From: Lamellibrachia satsuma
Taxonomy: Eukaryota > Annelida > Polychaeta > Sabellida > Siboglinidae
Reading direction: 5' to 3'
NCBI GenBank assembly: GCA_033239005.1
Contig: BSQZ01000011.1
Location: forward strand, 4,800,001 to 4,864,000
Length of the DNA: 64,000 bases
This document shows positions 12,777 to 22,396 of the stretch, piece after piece. Each line of letters starts with the position of its first letter. Positions within the stretch are counted from its first letter, which is position 1. A program made the position numbers and the translations under genes. Under the pieces are notes generated by a model that was given only the letters and a program-made list of their open reading frames with translations, was not told the DNA's origin and made no database searches.

Positions 12777-14479
12777 TCATGAATTAAAAGCATACAATTG
12801 ATCAATCCAATGTTTAATCAATGGACTTTGATAATAAATAAAAGTGTGAAGATAATTCACAAAAAGTATATTGTCGGATTTTTCCAACCGGCATAAAAGG
12901 CTAAAAATTGATAACCGAATACGTTCATTAAAGGATTTAACATAATTAGTAGCGAACATATGGCTTGCACTACAGCGGGGTGACAGGTTGTGTATAATTC
13001 TAAAACTGTTGTTATAAGCGACAGTAATACCTTTCAGACTCTGTTTTTTTTAAATGACACCAAAGACTTGAGGTGTACATTGAACCACAGTATGAATTAA
13101 ATAAAGTTGTTTTAATGGAATTGTTGCATAAGTAAAATTATCTGGCTAAAGCATTTGCCTGAGCATAGATACATCTTTTCTGCCTGGCAATATCGTCATC
13201 ATCAGTAAGATTATTGTTTATAATATGGCCAAGGTATTTACATTTTTCAGTGTAAGGTTATTGATAACAACAGGATGAATATTTTTCTTGTCCCTAGGTT
13301 TGTTATCAATAACCATACAGACATATTTTTTGGCATTGTACGTTAAATCAAACATATTGCCATACTTGGCACAACAATCGGTGAGTTTTCTCAACCCCGC
13401 AACACTAGGTGAAAACACACGAAGGTCATCGGCATACATCATATGATTTATTATGGTTCCTGCATAAAGACAGCCAATTTGTAATTTATTCAAATTTACA
13501 CTTAAGTCATCCATGTAAACGTTAAAAAGATGTGGAGAAAGGATTCCACCCTGCTTAACACCGTTTGAAACGGTAAAAAATTCTAAGAAGCTACAACACC
13601 ATCTGACATTGAATTTCTGGGTTCTGTACCAGTAATAAAGAATGCGAACAATAAAAGAAGGATATCCCCGGTCAATTTGTTTGGTGAATAGCTTACTATG
13701 ATTGACTTTGTCAAAGGCCTTAGAGGCATCCAGCATGGTAACATACATAGATGAGCCATTCGTTATGTAGTGTCGAAAGAGTTCTTTTAATAAAAATATG
13801 AGCATTTCAGTTTAGTGATGCTTTTTAAATCCAAATTGGTTTACACGTGTAGATAAAAAAGTAGAAACCCTGGATAATATCAAGGTTTCAAGTAATTTAC
13901 TAGCAATTGTGGCTAGAGCAATGGGTCGGTAGTTGTTGTTATCAGAGAGGTCACCCGAATTATTTTTAATTATGGGGGCTATGATTGCAATCATCATAGC
14001 ATCCGGTAAAAACCATGAATTAACATGCTACTATATAAAAGTGACATGAGAACATGAAGTTTTTCATTCGCATATTTAAAATGTTCGTTACTTACACTAT
14101 CATAACCCGGGGCTTTGCCTACAGGCATTGCATGTATTATATCTTGAATTTCCTTAACATTAACATTAAGCTGTACATTGCTACAGTATTCATTAATCTT
14201 CTTGATGTTGACTGGAGAGCCAGGTATAGAGTTAAGTAGGGATTGGTAATGATGAAGCCACATATTCTTTACATTTTCGACACCGGAAGCACCACCAACA
14301 TTGCTAGGATTTGACAAGCTGGCGTTATTCATATGTTTTATGTCCTTCCAGAAGTTTTTGAAGTCATTAATACACAGTTTAGAAGCAAGTCTTTCAGCTT
14401 TAAGAATTTCAGCATTTTTTTCACATAGTCTTTTGTTGCGTTTAAAATGAGCGCGTCTTATTTTCATTATATCATACAA
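12777..14479 (-). pseudogene. LINE ORF2, reverse-transcriptase part, frameshifted
   Basis: Minus-strand pieces read in order: linker with MPVGKAPGYDSVSNEHFKYA (13994-14479), NYRPIALATIASKLLE motif (13812-13997), then DASKAFDKVNH, GVKQGGILSPHLFNVYMDD and the catalytic YADD (codons at 13425-13436) in 13218-13805. After a decayed stretch the C-terminal part continues as FNERIRLSIFSLLCRL (12777-12959). Together these cover fingers, palm and C-terminal regions of a non-LTR reverse transcriptase. Frameshifts near 13990, 13810 and 13220 prevent a continuous product. Confidence 0.85.
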
Positions 14480-14568
14480 AGGACCATGCCGCGGACTCCC
14501 AACAGAACGCCAGAAGAGAAAGGATTTTCTAGCAGCTTGATGGGAGTCTCTGACTAGGTCGTTCCAGC

Positions 14569-15516
14569 CTAGAACAGTATACTTAGAAGACGTGTTGTAG
14601 CCTTAGTAGGGATTACCTCGGCAGCGTCTTTAAGTGATTTTATAATATCATTGTAAAGATTGCTTAGCAAAGTGCGATGGGCTTCATCATTACAATTAGG
14701 GTTAACACATCTTAAAACCTCATGAGGTACATCAATAGCAGATAAAAGCAAACTGGTTTGTGTATTATAGTTATGGAGATCCTGGGGGGAGGCAGCATTC
14801 CACACAGGATGGGGTGCATGAATTTGCTCCTGTATGGTGGCTTCAGAGGAAGGTAATAACTTGACATATATAGAAAAGCATAGAGGTAAGTGGTCGGAAG
14901 AGACACAATCATATTTAACTTCCATATCAAACATTGATGAGTGACTAGAGTGGATGGTGAGCACGTGGTCGAGCCAGCTCCTTGAGCCGTGCGCATCACT
15001 AACATAAGTAAAAGCATCAGAGGGGAGAAGCAATGTGTCACTTGCGATACGGTGACATTCATTTATAAAAGCATTGAGAAATGGAATAAAAAGACTGGGG
15101 TTCTTAATATCCGCATTAAAATCACCAATGATGGATATATTGGTTGATTCAAATGAATCGCTTATGGCCTGGATTTTGCCTAAAATTTCTAGATATTCAT
15201 GAGCATTGTCATCAGTCTGATATGGTAGATAGACATTAAGAAGTAGAATAGTGGCGTTAGAGCTGGTAATTTTTAGACCCAGGAGTCTCTTCTCGTCAAC
15301 ATAAATCAACGGTTCAATAAAGGGGTCGAGTGAACGCCTCCATAAAAAGCAGAGTCCACCATGAGGATGTCCACGCAAACCAACACCGTAATCAATGGAA
15401 GTAATTCCTCTGGCGTTAAAGTCAGAGTGAACAGAATTAAGGAAAGAAAGGCTCTGTTTAGAGAGCCAGTGTTCCTGCACAGCAAGTATATCTAAAGAGT
15501 TTAAGATGTCAACCAC
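14569..15516 (-). CDS. LINE ORF2 N-terminal part: endonuclease/exonuclease/phosphatase-type endonuclease
   Basis: An open frame of 315 codons encodes an apurinic-type endonuclease, the domain that nicks target DNA for LINE insertion. Visible motifs are LAVQEHWLS near the start, GGLCFLWRR, LLLNVYLPYQ, the IIGDFNAD box, RSWLDHVLT and the terminal SSDHLPLCF histidine motif. The frame stops before the reverse transcriptase, so this is the first piece of a broken ORF2. The true N-terminus probably lies just upstream, between this frame and ORF1. Confidence 0.85.
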   Translation of the reverse strand: MVDILNSLDILAVQEHWLSKQSLSFLNSVHSDFNARGITSIDYGVGLRGHPHGGLCFLWRRSLDPFIEPLIYVDEKRLLGLKITSSNATILLLNVYLPYQTDDNAHEYLEILGKIQAISDSFESTNISIIGDFNADIKNPSLFIPFLNAFINECHRIASDTLLLPSDAFTYVSDAHGSRSWLDHVLTIHSSHSSMFDMEVKYDCVSSDHLPLCFSIYVKLLPSSEATIQEQIHAPHPVWNAASPQDLHNYNTQTSLLLSAIDVPHEVLRCVNPNCNDEAHRTLLSNLYNDIIKSLKDAAEVIPTKATTRLLSILF

Positions 15517-15575
15517 GTCAAAAGCACTGTTCCGTATACTTCTGGAGTTAAAGGAAGCAATATGGAGGGGAAAGT

Positions 15576-16853
15576 CTATAAGTGTGTTGAATCTGTTAGT
15601 GTGTGTTTCCTAGGTGGGAAATACCGTCCAATCTTTGTTCCAGCAGGCCAGAGATCAGCGTCATAAAGTGAGTTAGGTTTAGGAATGTCAACACACAGCT
15701 TGAAAGAAGAATATGAGTTGTGTCGGGTTGGTAATCGCTCACACGAGCATATCAAACGCAAAGTTGATGACACGTATGTATATAATTCTTCACAAGTTGT
15801 GTCAGCATGAAATCCTGTGAGAAAGTACTCCGCAGGTATGAGTCGCACTGGTGCACACTTAAGACTACACTTGGAAGAGTTTCCTGCGGTCATGGTGTAT
15901 GACTTACGATTATATATCAGTGGTTTAACAGTGTTGCGAGACTTTTTGGAGATTACTGTTGTCCACAGTGGCGAAGTTGTGCTACTAGTGATAGATGTAG
16001 AAGATGTAGTAGCTGACAGAGTGGCTGTCGACACATCAGATCGTGAAGAAGTAGTTGCAGAGGTCGACACAGCGGATCGTGAAGAAGTAGTTGTCGAGGT
16101 CGACACAGCGGGTCTTGAAAGAGAAGTTGCAGTTGTCGACACAGCGGATCGTGAACAAGTAGTAGTTGGAGAGTTCGATACAGCAGATCGTGAAGAAATA
16201 ATTGGAGAAGTAGACACGGCGTATCGTGAAGAAACAGTAGCCATGTTCGACGGAGCAGTTGCCTTGGGGGCAGATCGAACTTTTGAAGAAGTAGATACGG
16301 CAGATTTCGGAGACATCTCACGTATGGAAGGTGTTGGAGAAGATGTAGAAGCAGAAGTCGTTGGGGCTGGCGTCACGTTCAGCGAAGAAAGTACCGGTAG
16401 CAGTGATGACACAAGACTGGTGATTTGCGTAGAAAGTTCAGACACTGAATCGACAAGAGTTTTATGAGATAGTTCAATGTCATATAATTTGCTTTTGCAC
16501 GTGGTGATTTCACGTGACAATGTAGACATGTCGACATGATTAAAATCAATGGTCGGTAGTTTGCCACGATCACGGGCGACATAGATCGGTATTGCGTCAA
16601 GGTCAACTTCGTCCAAGATTTTCGAAATGTCGTCAACGTTGTGTTTGGCTTTATCGGCCCCTTGTCGTTTAATCCGACGATGTTTCAAAGTGGTAGAAAC
16701 ATGTGAATGTAAAGTGTCTTTGGCACTTAATATGTCTTCATCGTTAAATTTGTCCAATATAATGCGGTTAAGAATAGATCGTGGTAAAACGTCCATTCGA
16801 TTAATGTAAAAACATAAAAGTTCGCTAATGACGACAACATCGTCGGTCGCCAT
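15576..16853 (-). CDS. LINE ORF1 protein, serine/threonine-rich
   Basis: A 425-codon frame precedes the endonuclease on the same strand. It starts MATDDVVVISELLCFYINRM, has a helical region (about residues 100-150) that could coil, then a long Ser/Thr-rich stretch with imperfect repeats of SRSAVSTS type (about residues 185-285), and a basic C-terminal part. ORF1 proteins of this LINE group bind RNA and assist retrotransposition. No zinc knuckle is visible. The frame is intact although ORF2 is not. A long plus-strand frame at 15817-16467 is its antisense shadow. Confidence 0.7.
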   Translation of the reverse strand: MATDDVVVISELLCFYINRMDVLPRSILNRIILDKFNDEDILSAKDTLHSHVSTTLKHRRIKRQGADKAKHNVDDISKILDEVDLDAIPIYVARDRGKLPTIDFNHVDMSTLSREITTCKSKLYDIELSHKTLVDSVSELSTQITSLVSSLLPVLSSLNVTPAPTTSASTSSPTPSIREMSPKSAVSTSSKVRSAPKATAPSNMATVSSRYAVSTSPIISSRSAVSNSPTTTCSRSAVSTTATSLSRPAVSTSTTTSSRSAVSTSATTSSRSDVSTATLSATTSSTSITSSTTSPLWTTVISKKSRNTVKPLIYNRKSYTMTAGNSSKCSLKCAPVRLIPAEYFLTGFHADTTCEELYTYVSSTLRLICSCERLPTRHNSYSSFKLCVDIPKPNSLYDADLWPAGTKIGRYFPPRKHTLTDSTHL

Positions 16854-17095
16854 AGCAACGAGTGATAATATAGTTTGTCGAGAAGTCGCAGTGTAAAAGT
16901 CAATAAAAAACCGATTGATGCCAACATATATTGATAGGCACGGAATGAAGGTTTGAAGTGAAAAGTCTCACTAGCTTTGGAAATATCTACGTACGGGTTC
17001 ACCACTGTGATCCGCTATACTAGCGCGAATTCAGACGGAAAGCACAGCCAGCACTTCTTTTGGTTACACCATCCAACCATAATATATATCCGCAT

Positions 17096-18683
17096 ATCCT
17101 GGTACATGAGTAAGTTACTGATTAAGATGTATCACAAGCTGGTATGTGTGACCAATTGGTAGACAATACCAGATAAAGTTAACAACAGTGATATTTTCCA
17201 CTGAAGCTAGCAAACTGTCAAGCACAGTCTTTGCCAAACAAAACCTTGCTGTTGTTATACAAAGTGACGGTGTACAAACCCAAGGGAAAATATACCTATG
17301 TGCAGACAAGCATACATAATTATATGTATATAGTGCTAGCTAGAGTATTTACAATGTTATACACAAAAGTGCCGGATACACCCCCCCCCCGGCCCCACCT
17401 ACGTGCAGGTGGCGGCCCAACCCCACTTAAGGGCTGAATTTCCTTTACAGTGTCTGTTCTTCAATATCTTCGAAACGCTCGGGTTTCAAGTACTTTCACC
17501 TTGTTTGCTTACGTGTTGTGCGACACACACATTTCTTTTGAAATATCCATTTGGTCCATATGGTTAGTATATCACCAAGGAGCTTGCGGTTGGCACGCGA
17601 TAGAGATGCACCCGTACAAATATGAAAGGATACATCGTAAGTCTGTTGTGTTACTAGTTTGATTGATCGACATGATACTGTAGTATTCAAAGATCCCTAC
17701 ATATCGATAACCCGTAGTTACTTTTTAAATTAAATATCGATGATTTACTGTCATAATCTCACCGTCACTACGTTTGGTAGCCCATATACATTCAGAAATA
17801 TATACACGTACCAACCAGGGATGCTATGTCGACTTCACATTAATCGATAATTAAACCCGTGTACTGTTTCAGGGGTTTCAGTTTATGTTTCTTAATCGAC
17901 AAACACCAACTGGGTATCGCACCGATGGTTGGCTATTACAGTTACCTATTTTATGAGCATCGGCCAGAACCAAGCATTTCCTCGACATTTCAGGCGCCCA
18001 TAGCCTCAACCAATGCCGCCTCCACGATGCTCCAAATAGTCATTGCGGGGGTGAAATGAGTGTATGGCTTCCTTTATATCTGTTTTTGTGTGCTTGTATT
18101 TACAATGGTGATAGTTAGGATGCCCCCTTTCGATGAATCAACTATCGTGAATGGTTGCTGCACAAGTGAACAAGACAAAAAAGACAAGTGAAAGAAAAAT
18201 AAACATTCAGCACACGATAGTTATTAATTAATTTACAATGAAACAAGTAGACTCCTGGGTCTATGTAATATAATGTAATTTTCCGATCCTCTGACAATCG
18301 GACCGGGGTTAATCACCCAGTGTAATCGTAGAAACGTCTACTAACTAATGCAAAAATTTTTCTAACATGAACTCAAACCGAAACCTGTCTCATCAATACT
18401 CCCGCAGGGGGATCTACCACATTTACATGTAGGCTTATCTAACGTGACAAGTTCTACAACCGCCTCCCTGTGTAATTAGAACAACATTATAATTACATTT
18501 TAGCCAGATAAATGCCTAAACAACATCAAAGTTGATTTTGAGGCTATTAATGCCTAAGCATCCTGACAGTCGAGTCTCTACATTCTTACAAACCGTTCAA
18601 TTGGGCTTCCCCATTACCGCCCGTCTTTACGTGGGAAATGGAGATGATTTCCTGTTTTTCGAGAACGGAGGGTTATCGCCGTG
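17096..18683. other. U1 non-coding middle part
   Basis: Sequence shared with U2-U4 (24494-27862, 33255-34737 and 40454-41769). A frame of about 55 codons ending LQIVIAGVK recurs here (to 18059) and at 27196, 34113 and about 41101, but it has no recognisable domain. No gene is called. Confidence 0.5.
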
Positions 18684-18691
18684 TGACGTCA
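18684..18691. promoter_or_regulatory. CRE-like palindrome TGACGTCA (U1)
   Basis: A perfect CRE/ATF octamer within GTGTGACGTCACATTTCGG lies just upstream of the 22-bp minisatellite. The identical octamer is at the same place in U2 (27863), U3 (34738) and U4 (41770). Conservation may simply reflect recent duplication. Confidence 0.35.
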
Positions 18692-18728
18692 CATTTCGGC
18701 AGTCGTACCGTCTGCAGTCGAAGAGCGG

Positions 18729-19437
18729 GCCGTCCACTGCCGTAGAGCGTACCGTCCACTGACATAAAACGTACCGTCCACTGCCGTAGAACGTACCGTC
18801 CACTGCCATAGAGCGTACCGTCCACGGCCGTAGAGCGTACCATCCACTGCCGTAGAGCGTACTGTCCACTGCCGTAGAGCGTACCGTCCACTATCGTATA
18901 ACGTACCGTCCACTGCCGTAGAGCGTACCATCCACTGCAGTAGAGCGTACCGTCCACTGCCGTAGAGCGTACCGTCCACTGCCGTAGAGCGTACCGTCCA
19001 CTGCCATAGAACGTACTGTCCACTGCCATAGAACGTACCGTCCACTGCCGTAGAGCGTGCCGTCTACTGCCATAGAGCGTACCGTCCACGGCCGTAGAGC
19101 GTACCATCCACTGCCGTAGAGCGTACGCCCACTGCCATATAACGTACCGTCCACTGCCATAGAGCGTACCGTCCACTGCCATAGAGCGTACCGTCCACTG
19201 CCGTAGAGCGTGAAGTCCACTGCCATAGAGCGTACCGTCCACTGCCGTAGAGCGTACCATCCACTGACATAGAGCGTACCGTCCATTGCCATAGAACGTA
19301 CCGTCCACTGCCATAGAGCGTACAGTCCACTGCCGTAGAGCGTACCATCCACTGCCGTAGAGCGTACCGTCCACTGCCGTAGAACGTACCGTCCACTGCC
19401 GTAGAAATTACCGTCCACTGCCGTAGAGTGTACCGTC
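18729..19437. repeat. 22-bp minisatellite (U1)
   Basis: About 32 copies of a unit close to CCGTCCACTGCCGTAGAGCGTA. The length is not a multiple of three and the unit is free of stops on the minus strand, so very long Tyr-Gly-Ser-Gly-type frames appear in three overlapping phases; these are artefacts. The order of variant repeats matches U3 almost exactly apart from one extra repeat there. Confidence 0.95.
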
Positions 19438-19514
19438 TGCCTCGCCACGCGCGCCGTCCGCCGTCGAAAATCGTACCGTCTGCCTCACGAGTATATATGC
19501 AATATACAATTCTA

Positions 19515-19756
19515 CCGACGTACACAAAGACTTCACAAGGCTGACTGACACGTGCCCTTCACTTGACATCCGAGCGCCCACTCTGGGCTACACGACCCTC
19601 CTGAGTCAATTTCACCGTGCTCTGCCCTCCGAGATGATCACACATGTATCCAGTCGCTTTGTGTACTCCTTGTTTCTGAGAAAACACATGACATTAATTC
19701 ACTGTCTCCTGGTTTATTTCGCTAAGGAGCCACTCCTTAAATATTCGGGAAAATAA
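19515..19756 (+). CDS. Candidate exon after the minisatellite (U1), unrecognised
   Basis: An open frame without an obvious start runs to TAA at 19754-19756 through DTCPSLDIRAPTLGY and SEMITHVSSRFVYS. The first internal Met is at 19634. It recurs in U3 (to 35832) and U4 (to 42479) and is deleted in U2. Between U1 and U4 roughly seven of thirteen differences fall at third codon positions, including three synonymous changes in a row (Arg-Ala-Pro). This hints at a protein-coding exon, but numbers are small and no splice acceptor is assigned. Confidence 0.22.
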
Positions 19757-19907
19757 CTTGACATTTTATTCATAAATTCGTGCATAAAAGCGGTCCTATA
19801 TGTTTTCATGTAGGAACCAGCTTTACATCGAAAAATGCCATTATGCAATGTGTATTAGATTTATACGCATCTTTTTCACGGTTTTTCTACATACACCAAG
19901 CAACACC

Positions 19908-20190
19908 TTATCACCACCACCACCACCACCACCACCACCACCACCACCACCACCACCACCACAACCACCACCACCACTTCCATCACCACCACCACCGCCA
20001 ACAACAACAACAACACCACCATCACCATCACCTACTCCATCACCTACTCCACCACCACCACCACCACCACCACCACCACTACCACCACCATATTCACTAC
20101 CTCCAACACCACCACCGCCATCTTCACCAGTACCACCGCCAACGCCACCTCCACCACCACCATCACCACTACCACCTCCACCACCACCGG
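19908..20190. repeat. CCA-rich tract of a sub-unit that has lost exon B (U1)
   Basis: A CCA/CAC-rich tract equivalent to the one upstream of exon B in U2 (28428-28737) and U4 (42640-43000). Here it runs directly into GGAACTGTTACTCTTACGG, which aligns to sequence about 130 bp downstream of the B stop codon in U2. The exon, its splice acceptor and the start of the 3' flank are therefore deleted. Long poly-His and poly-Pro frames across it are artefacts. Confidence 0.85.
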
Positions 20191-21361
20191 AACTGTTACT
20201 CTTACGGAACTGCTGTTGTTTTATATTGCGTAGTCGTTCACCGCGCGGCGCTGTAATAGGCTACATTGATATGTTTTTTTTTCAGGAACATTATCAATAT
20301 ATTAAAATATTAATTCTGAGAGGGGGTCTGAGAATTAGTACTCTTTCTACGAAGTCGTAAATGTCAACAATATATTTTAGCCGGAATGTCAAATTGTTAA
20401 CCGCAAGGAGCCAGTTTCGCTAATAAGACGGCGTATGTTTACGCTCAGTTAGGCTTGATATTAAATAACGTAACTTTACGACCAATTCTACTTATGACGT
20501 CGTCTCATGAAACCGCCTCCAGATGACGAATACATCGAATGTCGACAGGATGTTTCATCAAATGATTGTGGTTGTCTAGTAGTCTATGTTTATGTTGATG
20601 TTATAGAAACTATGACAATAAAAATTGTCACATCTATGTAGAACACAGGTCGGTAATACAGATTACGTATCGTGTTATATCTAAATCCATGAGTGGTTGA
20701 CATCATTTGAATAAAATGAACAATTAATTAGGACTACCGAAAAGATTCGCGCGACGATTTTCCCGTGCGATGAAGCAATCGCGTATCTCTGCCAAAGCAT
20801 GTTCAATCGCATTCGAAGTTAATCAAACGTCAGGTCAGGTGATTTTTTTCTGATGGTAGCGTTGAATTTTTTTTTAATATCAGTAGACGTTTCCGCTGGT
20901 GCGATGTATTCTTTGGTGATATAATATTTCGTGGAATAGTTGCAGTCTTGTCGTTTGTCGTGGATACATCATAGTTCCGCCTCTCTAATTTGAAGTACAA
21001 AATGGCGTGTAGTACTTCAGTCGCCAATTTCTCGCGACTTCACTCAAACTCCCCACCGGTGGCGCTGCTATCGATTTCACCACTGCCACAATTTACAGTT
21101 TTACTTGATTTGGTAAACTCTAAAATTTTTCAAGAAATCTCTCAATTTCAATTGACCAATCAATCCTTCGGTAGCTTTCGTAAGAAATTCTGGGAGGATT
21201 AGTTCTTCTTCTACCCCCAAGGAAAGTCGTCCCATAGGTTGAGATGAAGTAAGCTCAATAACTGTCGTTTGAAGAAAACCGTTACTCATATATATCTACT
21301 AACTTGATGAACATTATCAGGAATTGCTAAAAAGTTTTCAAATAAATAGTATTATTCAGTC
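20191..21361. other. U1 spacer between sub-units B and A
   Basis: 3' flank of the deleted B exon followed by the upstream region of exon A. A short frame starting at an AAAATGGCG context (21000) is preserved in U1-U3 but altered in U4. Without a second conserved feature it is not called. A purine-free stretch and the next CCA tract begin at about 21362. Confidence 0.45.
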
Positions 21362-21475
21362 ATCCGCCACCACCACCTACACCACAACCACCACCATCGC
21401 CTCCACCACCACCACTTCCTCCACTACCGCCACCACTACCACCACCACCACCTCCACCTCTTCCACCACAATTCG
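21362..21475. repeat. CCA-rich tract upstream of exon A (U1)
   Basis: Degenerate (CCA)n immediately before the T-rich polypyrimidine tract and CAG acceptor of exon A. Equivalent tracts are at 30262-30371 (U2), 37450-37560 (U3) and 44675-44762 (U4). Confidence 0.85.
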
Positions 21476-21492
21476 TGTTTTTTTTTCAGATA

Positions 21493-21705
21493 ATGTTCAT
21501 CATCGTAGCGGCCTGGCTGACAAGACTTGGTTCCGCTGCAAAAGTTTCTGCTCATCTGTGCCAGGCGTGCAAACTGATCTGCAAGCAAAATTTCATGAGA
21601 TGCATTAAAGAATGTCCACCGCGCCGTACAGCTAGTGCTGATGTGTGCCATCGAAAAAAAGCAAAGTGCGAAGCAAAATGCGAGAGGAAATTCGGAAGTT
21701 GCTGA
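21493..21705 (+). CDS. Nine-cysteine secreted peptide, type A (A1)
   Basis: A 70-residue product, probably from the last coding exon. The exon starts at 21490 after TTTTTTCAG, three bases before the ATG, so the upstream exon would be 5' UTR or a trans-spliced leader, unless the frame continues upstream. Residues 1-16 (MFIIVAAWLTRLGSAA) look like a short signal peptide. The mature part is strongly basic with nine cysteines spaced C-x2-C-x3-C-x6-C-x3-C-x10-C-x6-C-x3-C-x6-C. The 4-7-4 and 7-4-7 steps put cysteines on one face of two helices joined by a PPRR loop, suggesting a disulphide-stapled helical hairpin. That fold is known from several venom and defence peptides, but no family is assigned. 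A possible AATAAA lies at 22228. Ion-channel, membrane or antimicrobial roles are only inferred. Confidence 0.7.
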   Translation: MFIIVAAWLTRLGSAAKVSAHLCQACKLICKQNFMRCIKECPPRRTASADVCHRKKAKCEAKCERKFGSC

Positions 21706-22396
21706 ATTGGATTCGGCTCATAAAAAGGTCACATGAACTCCAGCATTATATTTGAAAGAAGTAAATAGCACGTTAATGTGACGCTTTTAAGTCCAGTTTA
21801 ACCCCTGACATGTTGTTTGTATCATGTTACTGAACTGCTGTTGTTTTATTTTGCGTAGCTGTTCAACGAGCGGTGCTTTAATAGGCTATGTCGATATGTT
21901 TTACTCCGGAAAATTATCAGAGGGGGTTTGATAATTAGTACGCTTTGTACGAAGAAATAATTGTCAACAATAGACTTTAGCCGGAATGTCAAATTGTTAA
22001 TCGCAAGGAACCAGTTTCATGAGACGGCGTAAGTTTACGCTCAACTAGGAGTGATATTATATTAACGTAACTTAACGACCATTTCTACTTACGACGTCGT
22101 GAATAGGACTGACGCCGTCTCTTGAAACCGGCTCCAGATGCCGAATACGTCGAATGTCTATGTTTGTTTTTATGTTATAGAAACTATGACAATGCGAATA
22201 TTCCCCACTATGTAGAACAAGTCGTCAATAAAGCTTACGTGTCCTGTTATATCTAAATCCTTGAGTGGCTGATATCATTTGAATAAAATGAACAATTACA
22301 TAATCCTACACCTACATGGTGTTTTATCATATGCCTGTGGTTGTCTAGTAATCTATGTTTGTTTTTATATTGTAGAAAGTATGACAATACGAATTA
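21706..22396. other. 3' flank of A1 to end of U1
   Basis: Paralogous to the 3' flank of B exons (shared TAATAGGCTA and TAGCCGGAATGTCAAATTGTTAA blocks). This shows that A and B arose by tandem duplication of a sub-unit of about 1.65 kb. A copy of this flank is also found after A4. Confidence 0.6.

Larger units (their letters stand above)
12556..17095 (-). mobile_element. Nearly full-length non-LTR retrotransposon (Jockey/CR1/L2-like) inserted in U1
   Basis: U2-U4 read continuously across this point, so the borders are visible: U1 leaves the shared sequence after GATTGTACATA and rejoins it at CATATCCTGGTACATG. The element lies on the minus strand with ORF1 (15576-16853), an endonuclease-bearing ORF2 5' part (14569-15516), a broken reverse-transcriptase part (12777-14479) and an AT-rich 3' end finishing in an ATT-type microsatellite (12557-12580). 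A short CATA at both ends may be the target-site duplication. ORF2 carries several frameshifts, so the copy is dead. It is absent from the other units and so inserted after the unit was first duplicated, or was lost from the rest by conversion. Confidence 0.88.
10415..22396. repeat. Tandem unit U1 (first of four), enlarged by a LINE insertion
   Basis: Homology to U2-U4 begins at TTATGAGCACATTTTTAAGA. The order is: 5' non-coding part, open frame at 11294, TGCG microsatellite, LINE (12556-17095), CRE-like site, 22-bp minisatellite, CCA tract whose B exon is deleted, then the CCA tract and A exon at 21493. Without the LINE it is about 7.4 kb. The minisatellite and following 2 kb are nearly identical to U3, whereas its 5' third is the most diverged of the four units. 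Confidence 0.9.

Noticed and set aside
15817..16467. 216-codon plus-strand acidic frame
   Set aside because: Antisense of the Ser/Thr-rich LINE ORF1; its periodic motif mirrors the ORF1 repeats.
17859..18059. Recurrent frame ending LQIVIAGVK in all units
   Set aside because: N-termini differ arbitrarily between units, there is no domain or splice support, and the copies are too similar to test for selection.
18673..19525. Long minus-strand Tyr/Gly/Ser/Trp-rich frames (also at 27806-28423, 34681-35601 and 41713-42292)
   Set aside because: They are translations of the 22-bp minisatellite in three phases and have no non-repeat protein context.
19780..20360. Poly-His and poly-Pro frames over the CCA tracts (also 35856-36433 and 42503-43018)
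   Set aside because: Translation of intronic (CCA)n. The frames are open only because the repeat lacks stops, and the tract lies directly before splice acceptors.
21324..21608. Frame over exon A reading VHHRSGLADKTWFRC
   Set aside because: It is the alternative phase of the peptide exon. Cysteine spacing, the signal peptide and the A/B comparison all support the other phase.
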